Assembly: GCA_904066235.2 (NCBI GenBank)
Contig: CAJFCV020000004.1
Coordinates: 8,990,001-9,054,000, forward strand
Length of the DNA: 64,000 nucleotides
Reading direction: 5' to 3'
DNA from: Bursaphelenchus xylophilus
Lineage: Eukaryota; Nematoda; Chromadorea; Rhabditida; Aphelenchoididae
The notes beneath the pieces were generated by a model that saw only the letters and a program-made list of their open reading frames with translations, was not told where the DNA came from and did not search any database. How positions within the stretch are numbered: the first letter of the stretch is position 1; the number at the start of each line of letters is the position of its first letter. The position numbers and the translations under genes are program-made. Positions 23,690-36,134 of this stretch are shown one piece after another.

Positions 23690-23990
23690 TAGAGCATATA
23701 GAAGTGGCTTAAAATATATGAGCTTGCGCTTTGCAAACGCAGTTGAAGTATGTTCAATCTTTGGCGATGAAAAGGTAGTGAAATTTAGAGAGCGTTCAGA
23801 GAGAAAAAACGTTTTTTGGCCATTTCCAATTCCAAGCAAAAAAAATTTGATTTTTTTATAGAAAATTTGTTTTTATATCTCAAGTGTATTTATGGTTGAA
23901 ATTTTTCATGGATAGCCTTGCAAAGAAACCGTTGCATTGTGCCCAATTGTTTGACAAAAAATCTCGCTTTTTTCTGTAAAGAGCCGACCA
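23690..23990 (-). repeat. R1 repeat copy
   Basis: Inverted R1 with 'gagcttgcgctttgcaaacg' and 'gagcgttcagagagaaaaaa'. It ends just before the 3' end of the CLC gene. Confidence 0.65.
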
Positions 23991-24048
23991 GGAATCTCGT
24001 ACATACCCTAGGATTTTTTTCACTAAATTAGCCTGTTTCTTAAAAACC

Positions 24049-27000
24049 TTAGCGTTCCACGTTAGACACTCCCTTTTTCAAAAGAAAGCCTAATATTTTA
24101 GCCTCACTTTTCTCTTCCCATATCCGATTTGGCTCCGAAGACAGACAAGGATCGGAGCCGGAGCTGAGCATCTTCGGCCTCGCAGTTTCCGAGGATTTCC
24201 GTGAGCTGACTTCTGAGATCATCGACAATTTCTTCGGAGCCTCTCCCCATCCGCACTTCCCATCAACAACCACCAATGGCGGACTCAAATTGTCGTGCAC
24301 ACTCTTCGTTTGAGACGCCATTTGAGGCCATAGAGTGCCGCTGACGGAGTGGCGAATCTTCTGGAACAGATTCCTCCGTTCCGCTTCGTCCGGCTCATCA
24401 ATCTCCTCGTAAATACTAACCGTTGTTGGAGTGAGTTGGCCGGTTTGGATTTTCTCAATCGCTGCGCCAATCTGGAAGGTATTCGCTGTAGAAAAAGGGA
24501 CTTACATCTCTCAACGAAATAATCCCCACCAGTCTTCCTTCATGCGTAACATAGCTGCGCGTCAAACCGAGCAATGAAAATAGGAAATGGACCTTCAACA
24601 GAGAAGTGTCATCGACCAGTTGAAAAGGGGCTGGATCAACCCCAATCTCCTTCCAATCAATCTTTGTGTTCAGCTGTTCTTGCTCCCATTCATGTCGCTC
24701 TTTTCCGTGAAGATCGTAGCCAGAGGTTTTTCTTTGTTTTTGAAAAGAAGAAGCGAGGGTTATGGTCCGGAAGAGCTCTGCAATATTACGTAATATGCAG
24801 TGAACTACAGTAACAACTCTGTAGAGCAAGCCTTCAGATAACAAATCCTCTATATAACAAACTATTTTAGAGATTTAAAAACTAATCTTCGTTCAGCGAA
24901 ACCCTTCTATAATAACTTTTTTTTCGGCCGCTTTTTGCTGTAAAGGGGCTTGATTATCAATCCGTTGGGAAAATAATGTGGATTTGTCGCAGAAAAATTT
25001 CTTTTTCCACCAAATCCTCAACCTTGACTAGCCGTCATAAAGTGCTAATAAGCCACTCCAAAAATCCACATTTCTTTCCCGACAGACTTCTACTACATAT
25101 ATTCTCCTTTACTCACCTCCAACACCCGGAGGAAGCAAATTCTCCAGCCGTTTTTTCTCCAGCTTCTCAACAGCCTTATCCAATTTCTCCTCAGTCGACG
25201 TTTGTTGCATGGCAGGAGTTACCACAAACCTTGAAGGCCTTCTTGTTAACGTCTTTGGACACTCATCGTAATAGTAATCCATGGATGAAGTGTCAGCAAG
25301 ATCGAACTCTACATGTTTCTCTTGAAGCAAGTCTTTGGTGTCCTTGTCAAAGACAATACTGTTTCGTTGTTTCTCCACCGGCCGGAATCGGCGATTTATA
25401 TCCTAAAATATAAAAAATCTGCCTTATACTACGACTTACATTGATGCTCTCCGCGATTTGTTTCGCGGCCTCGGCTTTTCTGGCCATTGGGCCGACCTTT
25501 GCGTCCAACGCTTTCATCAGCTTGGACCTTGAACAGGAGCCGATTAACACCTTGTTGTCCTTGCTCTCGACCACCGGGAACACTTTCATCTTGTTCTCGC
25601 TCATCAGAACATGTTGAATGTCCTTGTAGGTCGTGTCTTTACACAAATACCACACTCTCTCTATGCTGGTCATAAACTGTCTTGCCAGGATACCATGGTA
25701 TCTGGAGGAGGATGGGATATCCGGAAGATAGGGCAAGTGTTTCACCAAGATTACGGAGTCATAAAACGATGGTTGGAGATTCGAACATATCGCATTGGAG
25801 ATCAATGAGGCTATCTGAAAGATACAATATGTTGTTTGGAGATATACCTACCATAACTGGGAGGATAAGAACAATCTGTCCGGTAAGCTCAAACGCGATG
25901 ACTGCCACCGAAATTGTATGAGTTACTCCGCCGGAAAATGCAGCAGCTCCTGAAAAAGTTCATCTTTCAGAGCTCTTGAAAACTGAGCAATTGAAATAAC
26001 AAGCCATCAAAAAATTGATGATTATAACGGGGTAAAAGACCCTTACTTCAAAAGGTCGTAGCGACCTCAGTTTGCATTTTAAAATCTTGTTATTTCATAG
26101 AAAAAAATTGGTGTGGCTTAAGAATACATGTTCCAAAAATGAAGCCTCTGCGCCGCCTCCGCCGGAAGTTATAGCCTCCAACTTTCCTTCACATTTCTCG
26201 AAAAATTCCTATACATGAAAACCCCGCTAACCCCGTGATTACTACCGCTATATATAGCTTACCCACTACAGCATACGCTCCAGGATTTATATGCCTTCCC
26301 AGACTTCTGAATCCATCCGGATACATCACAGAAGTCAGCTCGCCCATCAACCGTCCAAACGCCGCGCCGATTATGAACGACGGCCCAAACACTCCGCATG
26401 GGATGGGAAGGGTCAACGAGAGGATCGTTAGAAAATACTGAAAGACATACAACTCTACAGTGGGGGAACTGATCCAGTTACAAAAAACGCAGCATTTTAC
26501 ATCCGGGAAGTATCAAAAATGTGGCAAAATGCCTCCCCTCCGGGACGCCTTTCAAAACAAAGTTTTTCACTTGGAGAGTGAAGCATTTTGCCACATTTTT
26601 GATGCTTCCCGAATGCAAAATGATACGTTTTTTGCCACCAAATCGGGTCCGTCACTGTATGCAATTCGACCTACACAACCAGCCAAGAAGATGATCATGG
26701 CGTCAAAGACATCGCGTTCGTAATGCCCTCCCAGCCAGTCCAATAAAAGATCGTTGCAGAAATGCGCTGATTCGTTGGTCGCAGTCCACGTGCAATTGAA
26801 AAACAAGTAGTGTGGGGCCTTACTGAACCCAACAAACCCGCCCATATAGGCACCATACCATCGGGGATATGTCAACAAAGCGATGACAAATGAGACCAGT
26901 ATCGTATAGGTTAACCAGCTAGAATATTTGAATATTTTGAATATTTCTTATAGAAATTTAGGGTGATTTTTGCAATAGTTACACATAAAACAAGATAAAA

Positions 27001-30000
27001 CAAAATTAAACCGATTGAACTCACTGTTTTTGAAAGACCCGTATCATCCACTTGTTGTTCCGCAAAAACAAAACAAGATTACGGTGCAACATGATGAAAA
27101 TGGCCGAGAAAACGCCGCAGATTACGCTGAATCGACCGGTAAATCAACAAGTTTTTACTTACCCCATGAATGCAAAGATTAAAAGCTCCTCTGAAACGAA
27201 GGCTTCTTGCGGGAAATAGGTCTGGAAAACTGCCACTAGCTTCTCTAAAAAACATTGTTAATAGTGCCACATGGACGGTATAGGGGAGATATGTAATTGC
27301 GGGATACGACTTTTCGGGTCAACGACAGTATTTGGGTCGATACTTTGGGGTGCCTCAATTTGTCATTGTATACATGAAAAGGCTTGGAAAAGGCTTACGT
27401 TAAGGCTTATTCAATAGAAATCATTAGATTGATCAGGTCCTGGGAGAGCTTATCACTTATTTTTGAGGTATTTTACATGTATTTGAGGTATTTTACATGT
27501 ATTACTACAAGAATACTCGGATTAAACTTACGGATCTTCGTTTTTTGGGGTGACTTTTGGGTAACTCAGAATTTAGAAAACTAGGGTTAGCAATAGCTAA
27601 AATTATAAAAAGTGGTCATATTTTTTATTTTTTTTTTGTAAGGGTCGAGCTAGCTGTGCACATGAAACAGGATGTCGCAGCAGAGTCGTGAAACGGTAAC
27701 CATGGGTTTCCCTAATCACGAATATTAGATTTCAGAAAAAAATTTTTTGATTATTGGCCTACTGTAGGTGTACTGTAGCCTTCCCGCATTTCCAGGATCT
27801 CAGCTACAAGAGGTCGGGTTGTATCCGGACCTTCTCTGAATCATAGAATGGACAATTCTAAGCATCTTTCATGTTGGGCACTTTTTCCTATCTGTGCCGG
27901 AAGTATTCTAAAAATTTGCATAATTGTCAAAAAATTCACATTTTTCAAATTTTATAGAAAAATTTGCATAATGGCATGACATTTTTATTGCTCTAAAAGA
28001 TGCTCCGTAATGTGGCAATTCAAACGGTATATAGATCACCGCAAGGGGTTCTGCCTATGTTGCAAACGGGTCGTCTAAATGTTGGGTCATCAGGAATTCA
28101 ATTTTTCTGAACGTCAAATTTTGTCAAAAAAATGTGGTGTTTGGTATGACCAAAGATTGTATTGGACTTAAAGTGGTTCCAAAGTAAAAATATGTAATTT
28201 TATGACAAAATAATGTTATAAATCCTTAAAAGACGATTTCTGGGTCAGTGGACATAGGAAAAAATCAATTTTGAGATTTTTGCATTAAAACGACCGTCGA
28301 TAGATGCTAAGCAAAAGCAAAGGACGTTTTTTGCCAAATCCTCCATTAAGATATATTTTTTTACAATTTACTGTTTTTTAAGTAATCGCTTATAGTTGTC
28401 GTATTTTAGCTCTGAATACAACAATTTTAAGCTTACTGATGTTTTCGATCATTGCTAACACGACGGAGCTATTATTTTTTTTAGTTTCTTACTGTAACTT
28501 CCCGTGATACAGTATTGGCCTAAAAAAACGGCCGTAAAATCTTTGTTTCTAAAAACCCCCAGCTGATTTTTTGATATGTTAATCAGCGTAAAATTCTGCT
28601 CTAGATGCAATTAAAAAAAGTGCAAAAAGTGGTACGACAAATTTCGTGGTGTAGTGGTTAGTGGGCGGGACTACCATTCCAGCGTCCCGGGTTCGATCCC
28701 GGCTGGGTGCAAATGTCAAAAAAATGCCGCAAATCAATTTTTTAATTACCTATTTTTACTTTGGAACCACTTTGAAGTCTAATACAATCTTTGGTCATGC
28801 CAAACATCAAATTTTTTTGACAAAATTTGACTTTAATTCCTGATGATCCAATATTTAGACGACCCGTTTGCAACATAGGCAGAACCCCTTGCGGTGATCT
28901 ATATACCGTTTGAATTGCCGCATTACGGAGCATCTTTTAGAGCAATAAAAATGTCATGCCATTATGCAAATTTTTCTATAAAATTTGAAAAATGTGAATT
29001 TTTTGACAATTATGCAAATTTTTAGAATACTTCCGGCACAGATAGGAAAAAGTGCCCAACATGAAAGATGCTTAGAATTGTCCATTCTATGATTCAGAGA
29101 AGGTCCGGATACAATCCGACCTCTTGTAGCTGAGATCCTGGAAATGCGGGAAAGCTACAGTACACCTACAGTAGGCCAATAATCAAAAAAATTTTTTCTG
29201 AAATTTAATACTCGTGATTAGGGAAACCTATGGTTACTGTTTCACGGCTCTGCTGCGACATCCTGTTTCATGTGCACAAGGCAAATCTGAAAGCTCGAGT
29301 CTTTTGCAAAACCTGTTTTAAGTCTCCGCCAAGTCTCCGCTGAGTCTTCGCCGAGCCTCCACCAAGCATTCAATGGTTTTTACAAGCCTCGTAGGCACCT
29401 CCTAGAACCTTTTTTTGGGTCTCCACCTGTCCTATGCCTTGTATGGATCGATCTTTTTTGCTGACTCGAACTGTCGTAGACCCGAAAGGTCGGGCGTGAT
29501 AATTGTCTGCCTACCTTCGGGACGAAGAAGAACTTTTGTTAATCGGAATACGGAGGCTGCGCAAGCAGCGGCGAGAAATCCACGCCAATAATTGCGGATG
29601 GCAAAGTATGAACTGGTGACTTCGATCGAAAAGAGGACTCCTGAAACGGCCTAGCATGAATATTTCTATAGAAATTTCTATTTTCATGCTGTAGCAGGAC
29701 GTAATTACATATAGTTATACCTCCAACTGGTGCCGAAAACACACAAGCCACTCCAACCGCGCATCCAGCCGCCAACATCTCGGTGTGCCGACTCTCGTTC
29801 GCATAGATCGGATCGATTGTTTGAACCAGACGACTGAGAATGTTGGCGACAATTGAAGCTATATGCACAAATGGGCCCTCTTTTCCAATCGGCAGCCCCG
29901 ACGCCAACGCCAATGTAAGTCCAACGAATTTAGAGATGAACGTCCTGAAGGTCAGGTATTCCTTTAAAACAACTCCTCGCAGAATCGTCTTCATCTCCGG

Positions 30001-31781
30001 AATACCAGAGCCAATCGCTTGTGGTGCAACGTAATGAGCGAATAATGCGGAACAAGTGACAAGAATCACCATGTATGCTGCCCAACAAACAACGGATAAG
30101 AAGTGAGGTAGAAGGCCATCGTAGATGAACAACTGTTTCATGAGTGATATGTGATCTAAACCGAGGTATGAGAGAGTCTATGGAGCTAGTTACTTGAGGA
30201 AAGGAGGTCAACTATAGCATCCAATGCAATGGAACAAAATGCCATTCCACACCCGAGCAGGATGACCACAACCCAGTCATTGAAAATCCAGTTCAAAATG
30301 GAGCAGATGAGCTCTGAAACGATTGATTTTACAGTGAAATTTCTGTACGACAGATACCAAGGGACTTAAAAAATTTATTCGTTATAGGAAGGCTTTGTTG
30401 TATGAACGTTTAATTTAACCCAAAATTGACCAAAAAATCTCAAAAATTGCTGTAGAAACCTTCGTTGTAAGGCAGCCTTTCTTGCGCTATACAGAAATCT
30501 TATTGTACAGATATGACATACATAAAATATACACATATCCTAAGAACCACTGTCATTTTTAATCATCGAAAAAATTTACCAAAGATTTTGTAGAAATAAC
30601 AAACAACCCTGTACAAGTCCATGCTTTTTTTCGATATTGACCTACCTGACTATTGATAAAAACAGTTTTCTCAAACTTTTTGAACCCTCATGCTTGGTAT
30701 TTCCGACGCTTTTCATAAACGTATAAAGATTATTAGGGAGAGTGCGGTCAAACACGAGTTGAAAAAATAAATATGAATAGGGAAAGCATTAGCGTTCAGA
30801 ACAAGGCAAAAGATCATGCAATTCAAAAGTGGATTCGTCAGCTTCCGGTGGAAATACCAGCCGAAGGAGTTGGGAAATAATGCCGTTTTAATTGAGAAAT
30901 TGAAAATTTTGTCCTATTTTTGGTCATTATTTTCAAAAAATCCTAAATTTTAGAAGTTTTGGTTACTGATTTTTCAGGTTACTGTACGTAAAGTTCAGCT
31001 GCTTTTGACTTATAAGGAAAGTATTATAATACTTCAAGTACGACGCTCGGATTTTCATGAAATCAGGAACAAATCGAAAATAATTTTTTTCAAGACATAC
31101 GAAAGACGCCTTGCTTGCGCTTTGCAGAAATGCCAATATTTTAAACTCAAAATTGGAAAAATGTGACACTTTTTTCCGAGCTGTGGCATGAAAAGTTGCA
31201 TGTTTATTCTGCCATATAGGGTAATGTTTCCACAAAAAAAATCAATTTTTTCCGCGCAAAACTGGCAATGCTATGGCCTAAAAATGGTTTTTCTGTACCA
31301 CTCTCCGCATTTGACGGACTCTCTCGGCCGTCAAAAATCGTTGGATACCCTGCAAAGCACAGACTAGAATTTTCAGAAATATTTAGATATGTGGCCTATG
31401 CCCGGAGTGTTTGCAAAATTTACAGAAGAAGTCTCAGTGTCGCACTTGATTCGCTTCTCTGGTTAATTTAGCGTAAAATTTCTTGAATACGCCATTAACA
31501 AGTAAGATCTTCCTATTCCAGAAGTCTGGAATTAACGAAAGTGAAATGAAAATTGAGGAAAATTTTGCCACTGCAACAACAAAGAAAGGACATTTAAAGA
31601 TCCTGTGATCAAGAAACACCCCATACAACATGACCAACACACCTTTCCACCGCTCCTTCTTGTCGCTCGAATAGAACGAGTCCGAATATGTCCTGTAGAA
31701 GCTCTCGTCCAATTTGCCGTTCGAATCTGATCCATAAAACTTTTTCTGAACAATTTTCTCAATCTTTCTCCGTAGCTGCAT
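24049..31781 (-). CDS. CLC-type chloride channel with two CBS domains (CLC-2-like)
   Basis: Thirteen exons: 31781-31643, 30313-30194, 30155-29721, 29640-29515, 27244-27163, 27126-27025, 26918-26675, 26437-26263, 25949-25852, 25814-25440, 25402-25117, 24777-24506 and 24471-24049, giving 958 residues. It would carry chloride across the plasma membrane as a dimer. Landmarks are GSGIPEMKT (135-143), GKEGPFVH with the gating glutamate E179, [38 protein letters not shown], and two C-terminal CBS domains (about 530-630 and 775-830; the second starts [15 protein letters not shown]). This order matches the CLC-1/2 branch (clh genes of C. elegans). The start is the least sure part: the ATG at 31781 follows a TTTTTTGCTTGCTGAG that could be a trans-splice acceptor, but further 5' exons are possible. 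Many introns are 34-38 bases. Confidence 0.93.
26458..26657. mobile_element. R2 MITE (mariner-type) inside a CLC intron
   Basis: A 200 bp palindromic element with ends CAGTGGGGGAACTGATCC and GGGTCCGTCACTG, flanked on both sides by TA (26456-26457 and 26658-26659). Its arms pair over most of their length ('gcatccgggaagtatcaaaa' and its inverse). It has no coding capacity. It occupies most of intron 26438-26674. Related copies lie at 38413-38628, 43379-43604 and 47264-47437. Confidence 0.88.
27656..29277. mobile_element. Foldback element FB1 with tRNA-like centre
   Basis: Two inverted arms of about 540 bp (27656-28195 and 28743-29277), starting GTGCACATGAAACAGGATG, flank a 0.55 kb centre. The arms differ by scattered substitutions only. 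There is no protein-coding content. A tRNA-like sequence lies in the centre. It sits in an R3 copy inside a CLC intron. No target-site duplication is obvious. Confidence 0.85.
28643..28712 (+). pseudogene. tRNA-like sequence in FB1
   Basis: It has an A-box-like TGGTGTAGTGGTTAGTGG (28647-28664) and a perfect B-box GGTTCGATCCC (28690-28700) in a paired T-arm (CCGGG and CCCGG). The acceptor strands do not pair and the anticodon arm is abnormal, so it is not a working tRNA. Both internal RNA polymerase III boxes are kept. Confidence 0.6.
31035..31448 (+). repeat. R1 repeat, full length
   Basis: A complete 414 bp copy. It begins CAAGTACGACGCTCGGATTT and ends AGTCTCAGTGTCGCACTTG, which are inverted versions of each other. 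No open frame runs through it. Internal marker blocks are 'ttgcgctttgcagaaatgcc', 'gcatgtttattctgccatat', 'ctctccgcatttgacggact' and 'gatatgtggcctatgcccgg'. This is the reference copy for the R1 family (about 20 copies in the window). Confidence 0.82.
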
Positions 31782-32544
31782 CTCAGCAAGCAAAAAACAC
31801 ATACGACGGGTCGTTTTTGTATTCCGCGGTGAAATTAATGCAAATTCGGGCGTTATAGAACCCGATCACTCGAGTGACGGAATGGCCTTTGGGTGTATCC
31901 GAACTTTGGTTCCAAAACATTTTTCCGGAATATGCGAGTAGTTTTTTGTGAATAATCCCGAGGAAGTTTGTGTTGCTTTATCGATATTTGTGCGTCGCAC
32001 ATGGAACACTTCCTTTGTATATGTGTTTGTGAATTAATATCTTCATTACATCAGGCCCCGTGAGCTGAAGAAAATCTGAGGGTCCCATTCAAGGCTCTCC
32101 GTAAACCTTTTTTAGAGGGAGTTTCTACCAGGATCAGAAGAAGGTGAGCTAATCAGAAAATGACTTAATTAGAAACGACAGAGGTACGATAAGCAAAAGG
32201 TTTCAAGAAACTTTGAAAGGAACAGTCCCGGTCACTGTGTCTTGCTGGGATTCGTCTGAATTTTCTTACAACAAAACCTCCGTACAAAAAATTGCATTAG
32301 AACAAAGTCATTACAGAAGGGCTTCGTTTTATGTACAAGGGCTCATGTTGGCTTTGAGGTTTAAAAACTGACTTGTGGACCCTCTGAAATTATTTGTCAT
32401 TAGCAGAAATATCTCTAGAGCCTAACGGCGTTTTTTGAGCCGAGGATGGTCGGTCTGGTCCGGTTACAATTTCCGTTGGCCCAGCCTTACGATTAAAGTC
32501 AAATCTAGCCATGGAGATTTTCATCGTATAGAAGAGCTTGTTTT

Positions 32545-32717
32545 ACTGGTCGCGACATAAAGTCCTGACACATTTGCACAGTGCATTTTGTTTTTCTTTC
32601 GGACCCGTCGCGGCAATTCCCCATTTTTGCACTAGCGACATGCACTTTCGCGCGAGTTCGCCACTTTTCTCGCGCAACACCCGCGACAAAATGTGTCAGG
32701 ACTTTTGTCGCGACTAG
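32545..32717. repeat. Small foldback FB4
   Basis: Inverted arms of about 31 bp (ACTGGTCGCGACATAAAGTC and its inverse at 32687-32717) around a GC-richer centre that contains one GCACAGTGCA palindrome and repeated CGCGA words. Confidence 0.8.
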
Positions 32718-33519
32718 TACAGAGGCGCTGCCGTAAATTCCTTCACTTTGCAAAAACAAAATGGCTGTAAAAAAGTAATACTCGAGTTCAATTTGTGAAG
32801 TAATCAGAAAGTTCCGATACATTCCAGACATACGCATTTACAAGCCGTAATAACTGTGGTAAGGCAGTAATTTTTTTGGTTAATCAGTTGATCAGATAAA
32901 CAACTTCAAAGATGGTTTGAATTGTTTGTTCTATCCTCAGTCCAGGTATTCTCAGACTACATTTCTTTTCCAAAATCTCCAGTTCATTTACTCTACCGTT
33001 CCCCACTCCACTTCTTCCGCAGTAAAACTGTAATTCCCGATCATAATTCCAGTCGTTTACCCATCCAGAACGTCGTTATGTCTCCCCATTTCGCGCGCTT
33101 AATGTGAAGATGAAGAAAGCATTACCCAATTCGCGATGACATGTTGAACTCGTTTCCCACCTTTATTTTACTCGGACTAATAAACTCGGTTCTGACAAAC
33201 TTTTTCTTCGCGCTCATCTGTAGCATTACTTTACCGTGACATGTTGATTATGATTGCGTGGGCAGATCAAAGGATTCAGATGTTGCGGATTTTGATCGAA
33301 ATAGAGATGACGGTAGATGAAGAAGATTGTTAAATAGCCCGTTCGAAAAGTTGCTGGAGCAATTTTTGGCATTTGCACTGTACAGCAAAAGTCAGCGTGC
33401 GAGTGACAGCCAAAAAAAGCCTATTGCAGGGCGTATAGTGAACTTTCGTTTTCTTCGCCGAAATCATTCCTGCGACTTTGCGAACGGACTAGTAAGGTCA
33501 ATTTTTGTTTGAGATTCTT

Positions 33520-33720
33520 TAAATTTTTGACACACGGCAGGCCTCGATCGCATGTCACTTCCAGAAACTTTTAGCTGCATCTTTGCAGCAAAAGCCGAGA
33601 TATTCAACCTACACGAAACGAGGACGCAAGACGTGGAGAACGTTCAGAAAACGCTTTTTGGGCATATTTCCGCCAATTTCGCGTGGAAAAATTTTATTCC
33701 GTGTACAATAGAAATGCTGC
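33520..33720 (-). repeat. R1 repeat copy
   Basis: Inverted fragment with 'agaaacttttagctgcatct' and 'gccgagatattcaacctaca'. Confidence 0.65.
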
Positions 33721-34752
33721 ACGTCAAACTGAGGAGTCCGGTGACCGGAATAGACACTTCGCTATCGGTTTTTTACATTTCGTCTTGATTTCCAGAGATA
33801 GAGAGAAAAAAGACACGCAAAAGCGTACTCTCTCGCCCGAAAAATTCCCCATTTCTCCCGCGAGAAAACGTTTTTTCGCGTCTTTTTTTGGCAAATTGCC
33901 AATCCATTCACCGGACTGTTTTAGCTTATCTCAGTTTGACGTGTGCTGTGCTTTGGCGGTAGAAATAAGGCTACAACTTTTTGTAAGGCAACTCGTAAAT
34001 AAAAAAGCGCAAAATTTTTACAATCTTTTGGAATAAAAATCTCGGTTACTAGTGCGAAGAGTCAGCCAAGAATCTCGCAAATGTCAAAGGAAATTTTTTT
34101 TTCAGTTTGCTCCATGTTACATCAAAATATGAGCTTTGCACTTCGGTCGCTGCGAGCTGAAAATTGTAATGGTCCTTGCAAAGTGCGGGCTAAAAAATTG
34201 GCATCAGTTTTACAAGGTAGTCTAGCCAAGTCTCGTTCATTCCAATCCTGCTCTTCCAGCACATTCCAACGTTCTTCATAACCCCCCTTTCCGCCTCTTT
34301 CACTCATGTCATCATCGAAAATGCATCGCGCGCTCAAATGTTTTAATCTTCAATTACTCGCTGCGACTGCTATCATTAGCTGTAACTCAAAATATTTTAC
34401 TTTCGTCCGCGCACGATCATATCGAAAATTTGTTGCTTCGGGCGGTTTTTTTAAACTGCGTTTGCGTTCTCGGGAGAAGTTATGAACCCACTTAACTTTT
34501 TGCGTTTTTTTTTGTTTGTGTATCAAAACCGTTGTTTTATTATTGTGACCGGAGGGGAGCAAGGAATGAGTGGGAGGTCATGAGGAGCAATAAATTATTT
34601 GACTTTTTTTTTAAAGCGGTTCGGCGTTTGTGAATTATTAATTTTGGCGTGGAATGCACGTATTTAAAAAAATTGATTTTTAACTGGTGCTTTCACTGCT
34701 GTGATTTTTAAGATGAAAGGTGATGACAATTTGGCTCACAGGGAAAGTGCTC

Positions 34753-35171
34753 AAAGAGCGACGCTCACATTTTTATAAAACTTGGCATAAATGCAGAGTA
34801 ATTTTCTCTGAGACATATGATATGATACCTAGTGTGCGATTTGCTGAAAAAAGCCGATATTTTTTGCACAAAAGTTAGCGAAATTCGACGCTTTTTTGAT
34901 TGATTATCCATTAAAATTTCAACTTTATTTCTGCTGCTTCACCTATCTATCTTGGAAAAAACGAACATATTTTTACAATAATTGCAAGTACATATTTCAA
35001 AAAGAATATTTTTCAGCCCATTAGTCAACATTTTCCAAGTCTTTCAAGCTGCAAAGACCGTTGAATATTTCGGCTGTCTTTGCAAAGCGCGAGCTGAAAT
35101 TTTCAGGAATTAATATGTGGTCTATTCCCAAAATGTGTGAAAAGTTTGAAGAAAATCTGATCGTCGCCCAT
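34753..35171 (+). repeat. R1 repeat, full length
   Basis: A 419 bp copy with both ends (AGAGCGACGCTCACATTTTT and AAAATCTGATCGTCGCCCATT). Its length agrees with the 31035-31448 copy. Confidence 0.8.
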
Positions 35172-35749
35172 TGAGCATTACCATTTTAAATTTGACCTCC
35201 ATCTTCCTTGAAGATTCTGAAAAATTCAATTTTATTTTTCTCCATTTCAAGCCCATTTCCCCCATTTCTAATTCCGCTTCCTTACGAGCCTCCATTTTGA
35301 GGATTACCCAATCATTTTGTGACCTCGCAGAATCTCATAATGTCAACGGTTACATTAATTTCTTCAACGGGGAAAACGGATCTTTTATCGAAATCAGAAA
35401 TTTAGGTCGTTCAGATCTTTTTTCGTCGCAAAAAATCCCTTCCGAAAATCAGTGGGGAATTGGGATGGAGATTTGGAATCTCCAGAAGCTCGTTCACTCG
35501 TCCACTTTGATGGGTTTACGGGCATTGTCGTAAAAATATTTACGTTACGTGGGGGAATTTGTGAGGGAGAAATGGAGGGAGGTGACTTGTCATCTATTTC
35601 CAATGTTTTTTGAGGCTGGGAAATGTTTGTTTTGGTGATCTGGGGGATCCGGGAGATATTCATCTTTGTTGTAAAAATTGGACTTGACCTTCCGTTGTTA
35701 TATTTTTATTTTTTATCTATATTATGGATAAATGTGATTGGAAAACAGG

Positions 35750-36030
35750 TGATCAAAGTTCGAAAAATTTTTGACAAAACTAGTTGTAAATTTAGGCAAC
35801 TTTTGTCTAGGACATACGAGATTCTAACGGGATTCTTTGTCCGGAAAGTCTCAAGAATTCAACACTTTTTTGCTAGATTATCCATAAAAATTTCTGTGTT
35901 ATTACTATTCTGCTACCCGAGGCGGCAAACTTTCTACAAAAAAATCAATTATTTCCACGTGAAATTAGCCAAGGTGTGGCCAAAAGTATTTTTTCTCTGA
36001 CCTCTCCTCGCATTTTGTGCACTCTTTTTA
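35750..36030 (+). repeat. R1 repeat copy
   Basis: Diverged fragment with 'aggacatacgagattctaac', 'tcaagaattcaacac' and 'gacctctcctcgcattttgt', next to FB2. Confidence 0.6.
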
Positions 36031-36134
36031 CCAGGCGAATACCTATGCTGAAACTGTGCATTTTGTCGACCAATGTATGTATAATTTGCCGGAGTTTGTG
36101 ATTGTGACATGAGACAAACAAAAAAATTTTTTTG

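Larger units (their letters stand above)
19802..24048. other. Intergenic, no gene seen
   Basis: Lies between the 5' end of channel copy 2 and the 3' end of the CLC gene, so it should hold the promoter of copy 2. It contains R1 copies (20390-20490, 21280-21600 and 23690-23990) and a C-run near 22908. Open frames of 60-164 codons here show no family pattern. Confidence 0.55.
27300..29497. repeat. R3 element split by a large palindrome
   Basis: The left end GACTTTTCGGGTCAACGACAG and the right end CTGTCGTAGACCCGAAAGGTC (inverted) bracket the long CLC intron. The internal order matches the intact copy at 40011-40496 once 27656-29277 is removed, so the palindrome was inserted into an R3 copy. Confidence 0.7.

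Noticed and set aside
26453..26456. CLC exon 8 acceptor at the MITE end (CACTGTAG) as the main splice site
   Set aside because: It adds four residues to a conserved membrane segment. The TTTCAG at 26438 with the GTAGGT donor gives the length seen in other CLC channels.
28643..28712. A functional tRNA gene
   Set aside because: The acceptor strands do not pair and the anticodon arm is abnormal; only the promoter boxes are kept.
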